From IMG/VR virus record IMGVR_UViG_3300006108_000041, positions 1 through 30,740 of that record: a stretch of 30,740 bases of DNA; one strand, written 5' to 3'. The notes below the pieces were generated by a model. That model had not been told where the DNA came from, did no database searches, and saw only the letters and a list, made by a program, of their open reading frames with translations. Position numbers and translations under genes: made by a program. Below, piece after piece: positions 9,153 through 17,444 of this stretch (the first letter of the stretch is position 1; each line of letters opens with the position of its first letter). The DNA comes from a virus.

Positions 9153-9752
9153 TTATTGTTTCATCAAAGATTTGAATTCTAATTCAATTTGATTTGCGTA
9201 TATTTTATTGATTATCTTAATATTTCTCTTTTTTTCATTTATTTGTAATTCATAATCATAGACACTTTGTGCATTTTTTGTTACTTGAATACCTACTGGT
9301 CCTGTACTGGTATTCACAGTAGTTGAGTATGGAACTAAAATATTGTAATCAAATTCATCAATAACAATAATATCTACTGTTGTTGTTTGAGAATATGCAT
9401 CATACTTAGTGATGATTTTTTGATATTCATAAATGGTACTGTATACATTAGTGGTAGAATACTTATTATTCATATAAGCAGCAAATTGTGCATAACTTAA
9501 TGGCCAAGACCATTGTGGATCGATCATTTGATTTGCATATAACACCAACCAATATCTATAACTGTCACCATAATACTTATCGGCAACAATTTCTGGTGTG
9601 TCACCCTCTTGAACATCATAATTATAGTATAGAAGAGGATTAGTCAGTAATGATTGAATAATACTAGTTCTTGGTAATAAATCGATAACAACCGATTGTA
9701 TACCATTTGAATCTGTATGTACTATTTTGGGTAATTGTTGAAAGTATCTCAT
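9153..9752 (-). CDS. gp53: Baseplate wedge protein gp53
   Basis: This 199-aa protein matches T4 gp53 (196 aa) in length and in its diagnostic LysM-like segment: VQEGDTPEIVADKYYGDSYRYW followed by LVLYANQMIDPQWSWPLS and FAAYMNNKY (given in pieces). The N-terminus MRYFQQLPKIVH is typical of gp53 in marine T4-like phages. In T4, gp53 is the last protein added to the wedge and binds wedges to each other and to the hub. Its ATG overlaps the gp48 stop by one base (TGATG), consistent with translational coupling. Confidence 0.92.
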   Translation of the reverse strand: MRYFQQLPKIVHTDSNGIQSVVIDLLPRTSIIQSLLTNPLLYYNYDVQEGDTPEIVADKYYGDSYRYWLVLYANQMIDPQWSWPLSYAQFAAYMNNKYSTTNVYSTIYEYQKIITKYDAYSQTTTVDIIVIDEFDYNILVPYSTTVNTSTGPVGIQVTKNAQSVYDYELQINEKKRNIKIINKIYANQIELEFKSLMKQ

Positions 9753-10732
9753 CAGAATCCTTTCTCAATAAATGTGCGATCAATAAGTTCAATTTCTTTG
9801 AATGATAATGATAGTGTAACTTGAGTTGGTGCACCAGTTTGATCAAAAGCTGACCAGATACCGTTTGGAGCATAGTTCACATCAATACTCTCTAATACAC
9901 TTTCAGCAATTCTGTTTATATATGTATTTGTTGTTGATTTATATAGAAATTCAATAGTAAATGATGATGGCGGAATAAACAAAAATGAACTTGGACCTGA
10001 TTGTATCCTTGGAGCAGCATGATATTTGAAAGTTTGAATTATAGTATTGACAATATCTGATTCTTGTTGCGATGTTGGACTAAATGTAAATGCAAATTGA
10101 AAACTTCTAAAATCAATACCGTCAAACAGTAATTGTTTTCTTGGATTAATAGCCTTGCCAGCAGCTGATGCTGCTAATTTTACAGCAGGATTGTCGGCAG
10201 CTCCTGCTGCTGATTGTACCGCAGAAGATATTCCTGCCGCCATTTTTCCTAATCTACTAGAACTTTTTCCAGCAATCGATCCAATAACACCAGCAATTGA
10301 TCCAATTGCATCAAGTTCACTAACATCTGTATAAGATGCATTATAATTGCTTGCTAATGTGTCTGGAATATATAAAGATATTGTTTGTGATATTCTTGTT
10401 CTTTCTGGTTGAAAATATAAGTCACTCTTTGCTGTTTTTACTTGACCATCAGAAACAGATGATTTTGGATTATCTTCTTTGTATGTACTAGGTTGAGTAT
10501 CATTAATTGAAAATTGAATGATGTGTCCACGAGTATCACTATCTAAATCTGATGGATATTTTAGATTTGTAGGAATATACTTGTTTGTATATAGAGAAGA
10601 CAGTGGTCCAGTGGTTTGAATGGACTCGGTAACACTTTCCTGATTCGTAACTGGTGTAGGTCCTCTACCACCGACATGACCAGTGGTTACTCCTCTAGTT
10701 GCATTTGTTGTATTATTATTTCCACCAGCCAT
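9752..10732 (-). CDS. gp48: Tail tube cap / baseplate protein gp48-like
   Basis: The 326-aa protein is first in the leftward baseplate operon. A low-complexity Asn/Thr/Gly N-terminus leads to a beta segment (TRISQTISLYIPDTLA), then an Ala/Gly/Ser-rich stretch (about 125-195, IGSIAGVIGSIAGKSSS). The conserved C-terminal core has KQLLFDGIDFRSFQFAFTFSP, FKYHAAPR, FLFIPPSSFTIEFLY and PTQVTLSLSFKEIELIDR (given in parts). This core is the tube-like domain of T4 gp48 (364 aa), which caps the baseplate and starts tube assembly. gp54 (320 aa) shares the fold, so a gp54 identity is possible. The start has a weak SD (GGAA) and lies 32 bases from the divergent gp4 gene. Confidence 0.82.
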   Translation of the reverse strand: MAGGNNNTTNATRGVTTGHVGGRGPTPVTNQESVTESIQTTGPLSSLYTNKYIPTNLKYPSDLDSDTRGHIIQFSINDTQPSTYKEDNPKSSVSDGQVKTAKSDLYFQPERTRISQTISLYIPDTLASNYNASYTDVSELDAIGSIAGVIGSIAGKSSSRLGKMAAGISSAVQSAAGAADNPAVKLAASAAGKAINPRKQLLFDGIDFRSFQFAFTFSPTSQQESDIVNTIIQTFKYHAAPRIQSGPSSFLFIPPSSFTIEFLYKSTTNTYINRIAESVLESIDVNYAPNGIWSAFDQTGAPTQVTLSLSFKEIELIDRTFIEKGF

Positions 10733-10759
10733 TTTATTTCCAATATGTTGAATATATAC

Positions 10760-10767
10760 TATTTATG
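10760..10767 (-). promoter_or_regulatory. Late-promoter-like CATAAATA before gp48
   Basis: The minus strand reads CATAAATAGTATATATTC, one base from the TATAAATA consensus, 28 bases upstream of the gp48 ATG. It overlaps the start codon of the divergent gp4 gene. It would drive the whole leftward baseplate operon. Confidence 0.5.
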
Positions 10768-11214
10768 AGTTATTCTGGCAAATTTACACCTAAGAACCCA
10801 AACAAATATGTGGGTGATCCAAATAATATAATTTTTAGATCGTCCTGGGAAGCAAAATGCATGTCCTATTTTGATAGGAAAGATGAGATTATCTCGTGGG
10901 CATCGGAAGAAATATCAATACCTTATAGATCACCAGTAGATTCTAGAATACACCGGTACTATCCGGATTTCATTATTCGTGTAAAAAACGGCGATAAAAC
11001 TAAAACTATTATGATTGAAGTGAAACCATACAAACAAACTCAACCACCCAAACAAAGAAGTCGAGTGACCAAACAGTATATTACTGAAGTAACCACATGG
11101 GGAGTTAATCAGGCCAAGTGGGTTGCTGCTAACGAATACTGTAAAGATCGTGGTTGGGGGTTTCAAATAATTACGGAAAAAGAACTTGGCCTTGAATTAG
11201 GTAAGAATAAATAA
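10765..11214 (+). CDS. gp4: Head completion protein gp4 (TnsA-like nuclease fold)
   Basis: The 149-aa product from MSYSGKFTPKNPNKY has the same opening and length as T4 gp4 (150 aa), needed to finish DNA-filled heads before tail joining. Conserved segments are GDPNNIIFRSSWEAKCM, IHRYYPDFIIRV and TIMIEVKPYKQTQPP. The series E in SWE, D in YPDF and ExK in IEVK forms a PD-(D/E)XK-type nuclease signature. An upstream in-frame ATG at 10699 would add 22 residues that run into gp48 and have no family counterpart, so I chose 10765. No clear SD precedes this start. It is the first gene of the rightward operon. Confidence 0.92.
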   Translation: MSYSGKFTPKNPNKYVGDPNNIIFRSSWEAKCMSYFDRKDEIISWASEEISIPYRSPVDSRIHRYYPDFIIRVKNGDKTKTIMIEVKPYKQTQPPKQRSRVTKQYITEVTTWGVNQAKWVAANEYCKDRGWGFQIITEKELGLELGKNK

Positions 11215-11217
11215 CAC

Positions 11218-11817
11218 ATGACATCAAAACTAACACAACTTGCCGAAGAGAAATCATCACTGAAACTGCAAACTATGTCCAGAAAGGCATTAGTTTGGTT
11301 ACAGGATAAAGTAGATGAACTTAGAAATGTACATCGCATTGCACCTAGAATTGGTGCAGAGATTGATCGGTACACCAAAAAAGTTACATTGGGTAAGATG
11401 TATTTCTTTTATTATGATCCAAAGACTAAAGGTAGTTTGCCGTATTATGATACCTTTCCTTTGGTGATTATGTTGGAGAAATACAATGACGGTTTTCTAG
11501 GATTGAACTTACATTATCTACCAATACCTTATAGAATCAAGTTTTTACAAAAACTTATGCCGTTAGCATTACTAGATGATAATGATGATATCAAAAGAAT
11601 GCGTGTGACATATGAATTGTTAAGTGAAGCACGAAAATTTAAGGCATTTGAACCGTGTTTGAAACGATATCTATACTCACATTTGCGTTCTAAGATATTG
11701 ATTGTAAAACCAAATGAGTGGGATGTAGCATCAATGTTACCAGTGCATCAGTTCAAGAAAGCAAAAGCAAAAACTGTTTGGAAAGATTCAGTCGACCAAA
11801 TTAAACAGACACCATAG
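11218..11817 (+). CDS. Conserved T4-like phage protein, function unknown
   Basis: I recognise this 199-aa protein only as a conserved neighbour of gp4 and tail genes in marine or environmental T4-like phages; no function is established here. A charged helical N-terminus is followed by a distinctive core: GKMYFFYYDPKTKGSLPYYD, FPLVIMLEKYNDGFLGLNLHYLP (in parts) and PYRIKFLQKLMPLALLDD. A basic C-terminal region ends KAKAKTVWKDSVDQIKQTP. No signal peptide or membrane segment is seen. It starts 3 bases after gp4 and ends 8 bases before the tube gene, so it is probably a virion or head-tail joining protein. The SD is weak. Confidence 0.7.
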   Translation: MTSKLTQLAEEKSSLKLQTMSRKALVWLQDKVDELRNVHRIAPRIGAEIDRYTKKVTLGKMYFFYYDPKTKGSLPYYDTFPLVIMLEKYNDGFLGLNLHYLPIPYRIKFLQKLMPLALLDDNDDIKRMRVTYELLSEARKFKAFEPCLKRYLYSHLRSKILIVKPNEWDVASMLPVHQFKKAKAKTVWKDSVDQIKQTP

Positions 11818-11825
11818 GATAGAAT

Positions 11826-12344
11826 ATGGCAGGAAGTATATCAGAATTTTTATCAAGTTTTAATAGAGATCCAGCAAGATCAAATAGATTTGAATTGAGA
11901 TTTGGAACAACTCCTGTTGGTGTTGTTGCTGGACCTTTTGATTTAATTAATCGATGTGAGATTGCACAGTTACCTGGTAGAAATTTCTCTACTATGGAAC
12001 AAAAAACTTATGGACCTGTTGAAAAGTTTCCATATTGGTCAAACTATAATGATATAGATTTGACATTTATTGTTGATGATTCTATGTTGATTAAAAATAC
12101 ATTTGATCAATGGATGGAAGTGATCAATCCATCAACTAACTTTAACTTTAGTTATAAAGATGATTATGCTGTTGATATTGATGTTTTACAATATGATGTT
12201 ATGGGAGAACTATCTTATCAAGCCACAATGCACCGTGCTTTTCCTATCAACATGAATCAACTCGATTTAGATTGGAGTTCAGATTCAGTTCACAAATTAA
12301 CCGTTACATTTGCTTATACTTATTGGGAATCAGTACCCATATAA
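11826..12344 (+). CDS. Tail tube protein, gp19-like
   Basis: The 172-aa protein has the size of T4 gp19 (163 aa) and the tube-fold pattern: NRFELRFGTTPVGVV, then RCEIAQLPGRNFSTME, a long strand series (DIDLTFIVDDSMLIKNTFDQW), and the C-terminal HKLTVTFAYTYWESVPI. Tube proteins polymerise as hexameric rings around the tape measure. Its neighbours are the gp26-like chaperone and tape-measure genes, the usual tube-chaperone-tape order. Because the sheath gene is not in the window, it could be either the main tube protein or a tube-initiator paralogue. An AGGA motif lies 6 bases before the ATG. Confidence 0.8.
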   Translation: MAGSISEFLSSFNRDPARSNRFELRFGTTPVGVVAGPFDLINRCEIAQLPGRNFSTMEQKTYGPVEKFPYWSNYNDIDLTFIVDDSMLIKNTFDQWMEVINPSTNFNFSYKDDYAVDIDVLQYDVMGELSYQATMHRAFPINMNQLDLDWSSDSVHKLTVTFAYTYWESVPI

Positions 12345-12366
12345 TTTAATTGATTGAGGAGTTATT

Positions 12367-13089
12367 ATGTTACCAAAACTTGATGCACCAACTTATAGAT
12401 TGGAATTGCCGTTATCAAAAACAACAATAGAATTTAGACCTTTTGTTGTGAAAGAACAAAGAAATCTTTTGATGGCAGTAGAATCACAAGAGTCTGAAAC
12501 GATTCAAAAGAGTGTTCGTGACATTTTGAATAATTGCACTATAACATCAAATGTTGACATTGAAAGTTTACCTATTGTTGATGTTGAATATTACTTCATG
12601 AATCTTCGTGCGAGATCAGTGGGTGAGGTAGTAGAAACAAGATATAGGTGTAACAATGTGGTTGAAGGTAAAAAATGTAATAACATTATGGAAAAGGATA
12701 TTAATCTTTTAGAAATACAAGTTGAAAATAAAGATTTGGTTGATCCAATTATCCAGTTGACTGATACGATTAGTGTGAAGTTAAAGTATCCTGACTTCTC
12801 CTACATTAAAGATTCATTGAAGTTCGATGATGTGAATGAATTAACTTTCAACATGATTGCTAAGTCTATTGATTATATCTATGATGGTGAACAATATTAT
12901 TATACTAAAGAAGTACCAATACAAGAAACAGTTGAGTTTGTGGAGCAGTTAAGTCAGTCTCAATTTGAAAAGATTGAGGCATTCTTTTCAGCATTACCTA
13001 AACTAAGAAAAGTAATTGATATAGATTGTAGAAAATGTGGATTTCACCATGAGATTGATGTGGAGGGACTCGAAAGTTTTTTTATCTAA
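12367..13089 (+). CDS. gp26: gp26-like baseplate hub / tail assembly chaperone
   Basis: This 240-aa protein belongs to the T4 gp26 family (T4 base plate protein; T4 gp26 is 208 aa). Visible features are an N-terminal RLELPLSKTTIEFRPFVVKEQ, a first cysteine pair YRCNNVVEGKKCNN and a C-terminal pair DCRKCGFHHEID. Together these could bind a metal. It lies between the tube and tape-measure genes, where long-tailed phages encode tail assembly chaperones. The gene ends AGT TTT TTT ATC TAA, a slippery T run directly before the stop, and the next ORF is in the -1 frame. A strong SD (GAGGAG) precedes the ATG. Confidence 0.85.
   Translation: MLPKLDAPTYRLELPLSKTTIEFRPFVVKEQRNLLMAVESQESETIQKSVRDILNNCTITSNVDIESLPIVDVEYYFMNLRARSVGEVVETRYRCNNVVEGKKCNNIMEKDINLLEIQVENKDLVDPIIQLTDTISVKLKYPDFSYIKDSLKFDDVNELTFNMIAKSIDYIYDGEQYYYTKEVPIQETVEFVEQLSQSQFEKIEAFFSALPKLRKVIDIDCRKCGFHHEIDVEGLESFFI
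13077..13083 (+). promoter_or_regulatory. Candidate -1 ribosomal frameshift site (T TTT TTT)
   Basis: In the gp26 reading frame the bases group as AGT TTT TTT ATC TAA, an exact X XXY YYZ slippery heptamer ending 3 bases before the stop codon. Slipping by -1 continues TAT CTA ATG and enters the 61-aa ORF in frame. The TAATG stop/start overlap also allows re-initiation, so both modes could operate. Confidence 0.6.
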
Positions 13090-13274
13090 TGCTTCGTCAC
13101 GACACACTTGAGAATTATTATAAAACCAACTTCTCAATGATGCAACATCACAAATATAGTCTGACGGAGTTAGAAAATATGATACCATGGGAACGAGATA
13201 TCTATGTTTCTATGTTGATTGCTTATATCGAGGCCGAGAATCAGAAGATTGCAGAGAGACAGAGAAAACGATAG
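13089..13274 (+). CDS. Short ORF after gp26; probable chaperone extension
   Basis: The 61-aa ORF begins at an ATG overlapping the gp26 stop by one base and is in the -1 frame relative to gp26. It reads MLRHDTLENYYKTNFSMMQH, then YSLTELENMIPWERDIYVSM, and ends in a basic tail, QKIAERQRKR. ENMIPWERDIYVSMLI resembles the C-terminal extension of tail chaperones (the T part of gpG-T systems), where a short helical segment binds the tape measure. It sits directly before the tape-measure genes. T4 gene 51 holds this place but is much longer, so I do not give that symbol. It may be made alone, as a gp26 fusion, or both. Confidence 0.75.
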   Translation: MLRHDTLENYYKTNFSMMQHHKYSLTELENMIPWERDIYVSMLIAYIEAENQKIAERQRKR

Positions 13275-14582
13275 ATGGACAAAAATAAATTATCAAAAAA
13301 AGATACAGAAAAGATCATAGAGCAACAGACTGGGATCATTTCGTCTTTAATTGATAAATTAAAAGAACAGAATTCTAAAGAATCAAAAAATAAATATAAA
13401 AAATCTGAAGGTCCATCTCTTCCTAAGTTTTTGAAATCTAAGCAATTCAAACCAGAACCACTGGAACCAGAAAAGAAAGCAGATCAAATTAGTGACACTG
13501 CTATGAAAGTTCCAGATAAGGAATCCGCATCTGAGATTCTTGGTTGTATCTACAAACTGATGGAAAAGAATAGAGAAGAACAGGTTCTGGATAGAGAAGA
13601 AGATAAAACAAAAAGAAAAGAAGAATCAAGAACTTCTGATAAAATGCATGATGAGTTGATTGAAGCATTTGAAGAAGTAGGTAAACCTGAACCTAGTGAA
13701 TTTGCAAAAAAGGTTAGTGCCGCAAAGAAACCTAAAATGCCTAAGACAAGAGGTGATAAAGGTAGAAAACCAGCGGCGAAACGACCAAAGGCAAAAAAAC
13801 CAGCACGAAAAGGTAAAGCAGAAAGAGCACCAAAAGGTAAAGAACCTGAAGGAAAAGCAGAAGCAATACCAAGAGGTGCGGGACCAAAAGGAGAAATGCC
13901 ATCAGTAAAACTTCCACCTATTACTGGAATGAAAGATGTGAAACAAATGGTGAAAAGTCATGAGGGTGTTAGAAATAAACCATATAAAGATTCACTTGGA
14001 CTTTGGACAGTTGGTGTTGGACACTTAATTGGTGATGGTAAAAGTTTACCACCAGAATGGAATAGAACATTATCTGATGATGAAGTTAATCAATTATTTG
14101 AACAAGATTTTGTAAAACACGTAAAAATTGCTGAACAAACACCAGGATATGAAAAAGCAAATGAAGCAGGTAAAGGTGCTTTTATTGATCTGGCATTTAA
14201 TATGGGAAAATGGTGGCCAAATTTTAAACAAACTGCTAAAAGTTTAGAAGAAGGAGACTTTCATTCTGCTGCTAAAGGATTACAAGAAAGTAGATGGTAT
14301 CAACAAGTTGGGAATAGAGCAAAACAAATTGTCGCATTAGTTGATCAAGCAGGTGAGGGTAAATCAACCGCATCGCCAGCAGAATCATCACCCAAATCCG
14401 CTGGAGTTGCTCCTGTATCAGATACAAATAAAAACTTAAAAGATGACATGTCTGCACAAAAACAATCAAATGTTGTTGTAAATAACACAACAAATCAGTC
14501 AGTATCAAATAGAAATACATCTCCTAATCCTTCACCGAAAAAGGAAGATGCATCTCCTTATATGAGAAAATCATATGCTTAA
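13275..14582 (+). CDS. Tape-measure-like tail protein with embedded T4-type lysozyme
   Basis: The 435-aa protein has three parts. Residues 1-215 are Lys/Glu-rich, with coiled-coil character and a basic Pro/Ala/Lys tract (about 145-205). Residues 219-357 form a T4-lysozyme (GH24) domain: HEG with E230, YKDS with D239 and WTVG with T245, spaced exactly as T4 lysozyme E11, D20 and T26, then VGVGHLIG, FNMGKWW and SRWYQQVGNRAKQ. Residues 358-435 are Ser/Thr/Asn-rich and include VVVNNTTNQS. The N-terminal part shares IY-LM-K and HDELIEA patterns with the next protein. Its start lies next to the stop of the 61-aa ORF. It likely cleaves peptidoglycan during tail penetration, replacing the lysozyme domain missing from gp5. 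Confidence 0.85.
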   Translation: MDKNKLSKKDTEKIIEQQTGIISSLIDKLKEQNSKESKNKYKKSEGPSLPKFLKSKQFKPEPLEPEKKADQISDTAMKVPDKESASEILGCIYKLMEKNREEQVLDREEDKTKRKEESRTSDKMHDELIEAFEEVGKPEPSEFAKKVSAAKKPKMPKTRGDKGRKPAAKRPKAKKPARKGKAERAPKGKEPEGKAEAIPRGAGPKGEMPSVKLPPITGMKDVKQMVKSHEGVRNKPYKDSLGLWTVGVGHLIGDGKSLPPEWNRTLSDDEVNQLFEQDFVKHVKIAEQTPGYEKANEAGKGAFIDLAFNMGKWWPNFKQTAKSLEEGDFHSAAKGLQESRWYQQVGNRAKQIVALVDQAGEGKSTASPAESSPKSAGVAPVSDTNKNLKDDMSAQKQSNVVVNNTTNQSVSNRNTSPNPSPKKEDASPYMRKSYA

Positions 14583-16515
14583 TAATACCGAGAATGAATC
14601 TAAAGTGATTCCGATGGAATCTATATCTACAGTTGAATCGTTATCATCAGTAACCGCATTACCTAAAGATATACCTTCTGTTCCCACACCCGAGTCTGAA
14701 CCTACTGCTGAAAGATTGCCTAGTAAAAAATCAAGATTTTCTTCTAAAAAAGAACTTGAGAATCTTAGAAAAGAATTTGAAGAATATAAGCAAAGAGTTG
14801 AGCGAGACTTTCAAGATATAGATCAAAATCTTGAAGAAAACTTCACTAAGTTATATGAACAACTAGAGAATGTACAGAAGGGTATACCATCTCAGAATCA
14901 AATACCACAGATTGAATCTGCTCTTGAAAGATTGACAAAAATCGTCAATAAAAAAGATAATCATAATTTCAAGAGTGTTTTATCTACTGCTAAAAGAGTT
15001 ATACCTAAAAAATTACATGGTACATTAAAACCTGATCAAATTGCAGTTGCAAAATATGTTTCTTCTAAATTTGACGATGAAAAGAAGAATGAAAAAGATG
15101 CAGCAAATAAAGGTAATGATGGTAAGTCTCCTTTTGAAAAATCACCAGCATTATTAAAAAGAATCTCTGATAAGTTAAAAGAAACTGATGGTAAGATGTC
15201 TGCTAAAGATATTCTATCAACTGCTGGTAAAGAAACAAAGAGTTATGCAAAAGACGTATTTGATCCATTAAACATTGCCAGATTCTTAACTTTTGATTCC
15301 GATATTGCACCTACAGTTTTAGGTAAACTAACAGGTAGATCAAAAGAAGATATTGATAAGTTTACATCAGGATTATCATCTAATAAAAAAGATACGGCTT
15401 CGAAAGTATCGGGTGGCATGGATAAAGAATATGAAGCAATGACGAATGTGTTGACCGACATTTATGATCTCATGAAAAAGTCTAGAGATGATGATATCAA
15501 ACAAAAAGAATTAGATAAAGATTTTGAAAAATCAAGAAGAGATGATGAACAAAAGAAACATAAAGAATTAATTGAAGCTATTCGTTCTATAGGTACGGGT
15601 GCTGTCGGTGCAGAAAAAGAAAAAGAAGAAGGTGGTGGTATATTAGGTACACTGGCTGATGCTGCTGGTTTAATGGGTGGTAGTAAAAAACTAAAATCAC
15701 TCCGAAGCAAAGTTACAAAATCTGCATCAAAGATGGGTGGTAAATTATTAAAAGCAGGTAAGAGTGTGTTAGGATTCTTAGAAAGAATACCAGGAATACA
15801 GTTTATTGCTGCGGGTGTTCAATTGATAATGGATGTTAAAGATGCGATTGATGAACATGAGAGTGGTGTAATCGATGAACGAGAGATGAAGAAGAGAATC
15901 ACTGAAGCAGTAGGTGGTGCGTTGGGTGGTGCTGGAGGTGCAACTATTGGTGCTGCTGTTGGTTCTGTTGTTCCTGTTGTTGGAACTCTGTTAGGTGGCC
16001 TAGCAGGTTTTATGGGTGGTGAGTATATTGGTAAGAAGGCTGCCGGTGCTTTATTTGACTTCTTTGAAGGTGGTGCAGATCCTGATCAAGCAGCAAGGAA
16101 AGTAGAAACTGCTTCACCAAAATCTACCAAAGAATCCATGAGTACAAATATATCAGGTGCTGGTGGACAGGAAATGAGTATACAGATGAGTAATAGTATT
16201 TCATCGCAACCTACTCCTGGAGGTGCTCCTGGAGGTGCCTCAAGTGGTGGTGGTTCATCAACACCATCTCCATCTGCATCACCTTCTGCGGCACCTGCGC
16301 CATCACCTAATAAAGGTGCTGAGTTGAATTCTAAAGTATCTGAAAATCAAAACATGAAGTTGGCTGAAAATGCACCATCAGAACCCTCTGTTATTAATAA
16401 TACAAGTTCATCATCTACTTCTACAGGTGGATCAGAAAGACAACCTATTCCTCCAGTGAGGTCTACTGAAGATACATTTGGAAGATTGTCGATGTATTCT
16501 ACCAGAACGGTATAG
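14575..16515 (+). CDS. Tail tape measure protein (gp29 position)
   Basis: The 646-aa protein overlaps the lysozyme-tail gene by 8 bases. It has a coiled coil near residues 55-115 (KKELENLRKEFEEYKQRVER), charged helices, and a second helical block (DIYDLMKKSRDDDIKQKELD). A hydrophobic Gly/Ala-rich region follows at about 445-500 (GGALGGAGGATIGAAVGSVV, then GTLLGGLAGFMGGEYIG), able to insert in a membrane. The Ser/Pro/Thr-rich C-terminus holds VINNTSSSS and ends ERQPIPPVRSTEDTFGRL-. These are tape-measure hallmarks; T4 gp29 has 590 aa. It is the last gene before the terminator at 16530. Confidence 0.85.
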   Translation: MLNNTENESKVIPMESISTVESLSSVTALPKDIPSVPTPESEPTAERLPSKKSRFSSKKELENLRKEFEEYKQRVERDFQDIDQNLEENFTKLYEQLENVQKGIPSQNQIPQIESALERLTKIVNKKDNHNFKSVLSTAKRVIPKKLHGTLKPDQIAVAKYVSSKFDDEKKNEKDAANKGNDGKSPFEKSPALLKRISDKLKETDGKMSAKDILSTAGKETKSYAKDVFDPLNIARFLTFDSDIAPTVLGKLTGRSKEDIDKFTSGLSSNKKDTASKVSGGMDKEYEAMTNVLTDIYDLMKKSRDDDIKQKELDKDFEKSRRDDEQKKHKELIEAIRSIGTGAVGAEKEKEEGGGILGTLADAAGLMGGSKKLKSLRSKVTKSASKMGGKLLKAGKSVLGFLERIPGIQFIAAGVQLIMDVKDAIDEHESGVIDEREMKKRITEAVGGALGGAGGATIGAAVGSVVPVVGTLLGGLAGFMGGEYIGKKAAGALFDFFEGGADPDQAARKVETASPKSTKESMSTNISGAGGQEMSIQMSNSISSQPTPGGAPGGASSGGGSSTPSPSASPSAAPAPSPNKGAELNSKVSENQNMKLAENAPSEPSVINNTSSSSTSTGGSERQPIPPVRSTEDTFGRLSMYSTRTV

Positions 16516-16529
16516 AAACACACAAAAGA

Positions 16530-16549
16530 AACCCCACCGAAGTGGGGTT
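16530..16549. terminator. Bidirectional terminator between tape measure and gp32
   Basis: AACCCCAC, loop CGAA, GTGGGGTT form a perfect 8-bp stem. On the minus strand the loop is TTCG and the hairpin is followed by TCTTTTG, 8 bases after the gp32 stop. On the plus strand it lies 15 bases after the tape-measure stop. It serves the convergent ends of both units. Confidence 0.85.
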
Positions 16550-16556
16550 GTATTAC

Positions 16557-17444
16557 TTAATCGGAATTGGCTAAAGATTCAAAATATTTGAAGTCGTCCT
16601 CTTCATCAATTTCAGGCATTCTAGATTCTTCTACCACTGGTTTCTTAGGTGCAGACTTCATTTGTTCCACTGTAGTCTTGGCAGGTACTGTTTCACCATT
16701 GAGACCTAATACTTTATCCAAACGAGATTTCAATTGATCATATGATTTGAATTCGGAATCACCAACCAAATCTTTCAAGCAATACTCTTGCTTCCAGATT
16801 TTCTCTAGTTCATCATCGTCATCCAATAATGGACTTGGTGATTCAAACTCAGACTTATCATAATTTTGATAGTTTTCGACCCTCCTAATCTTCAACTTGA
16901 AGTTAGCACCTTTCCATAGATCAAATGGATTGATTGGTGTTTCATCCTCAAACTGTGGAGACATTGCTTCAGTAATCTTATCAAAGATTTTCTTACCAAA
17001 TTTGAATAGAAATACTTTGCGTTCATTCTCTGGATTCTTAGGATCAGATACCACATAGATGTTAGAGATATAAGATAGTTTGCGTTTCTGCTTCCGTACT
17101 ACTTCTTTGTTGGCTTCAATGCCGGATGACCAAAGTTCACTATTAAATTTACAAACAACACATTCTTGATTCTTAGTTGTAAGGCAATTTTCTATATACC
17201 ATTGACCACCTGGTCCTTGGAATCCATGTGAGAAGATTTTGACCCATGGAAGGGAATCATCACCATCTGCTTCGGATGCTGGAAGGAATCGGATAGTTGC
17301 CATGCCATTTCCGCTTTTGTCGGGAACCGGACGCCACCAGTTATCTTTATTATCGGATGACTCAGGTGAAGCATTGAGAGACTTGATTGCTTCTGCTAGT
17401 TTATCTAAGTTACCGCTTTGACGCTTAAGATTTGCAAAACTCAT
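16557..17444 (-). CDS. gp32: Single-stranded DNA-binding protein gp32
   Basis: The 295-aa protein is T4 gp32-like (301 aa). The basic N-terminus SFANLKRQSGNLDKL is the LAST-type cooperativity region. The core has WWRPVPDKSGNGMATIRFLP and a zinc site H73, C87, C95, C98 (FSHGFQ, IENC, ECVVC), comparable to T4 H64, C77, C87 and C90. The C-terminus is acidic (EIDEEDDFKYFESLANSD), the usual docking tail for replication proteins. The start has a good SD (GAGG) and an AT-rich leader with few stable pairs. A TATAAATA late box lies 82 bases upstream. The helicase loader gp59 and gp33 are in the same cluster, as in T4. Confidence 0.97.
   Translation of the reverse strand: MSFANLKRQSGNLDKLAEAIKSLNASPESSDNKDNWWRPVPDKSGNGMATIRFLPASEADGDDSLPWVKIFSHGFQGPGGQWYIENCLTTKNQECVVCKFNSELWSSGIEANKEVVRKQKRKLSYISNIYVVSDPKNPENERKVFLFKFGKKIFDKITEAMSPQFEDETPINPFDLWKGANFKLKIRRVENYQNYDKSEFESPSPLLDDDDELEKIWKQEYCLKDLVGDSEFKSYDQLKSRLDKVLGLNGETVPAKTTVEQMKSAPKKPVVEESRMPEIDEEDDFKYFESLANSD

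Noticed and set aside
10699-10764. Upstream ATG extension of gp4
   Set aside because: The 22 extra residues overlap gp48 antisense and are absent from the T4 gp4 family, which begins MSYSGK.
13696-13908. 70-codon frame inside the lysozyme-tail gene
   Set aside because: It is a frame shadow of the Lys/Pro-rich tract.
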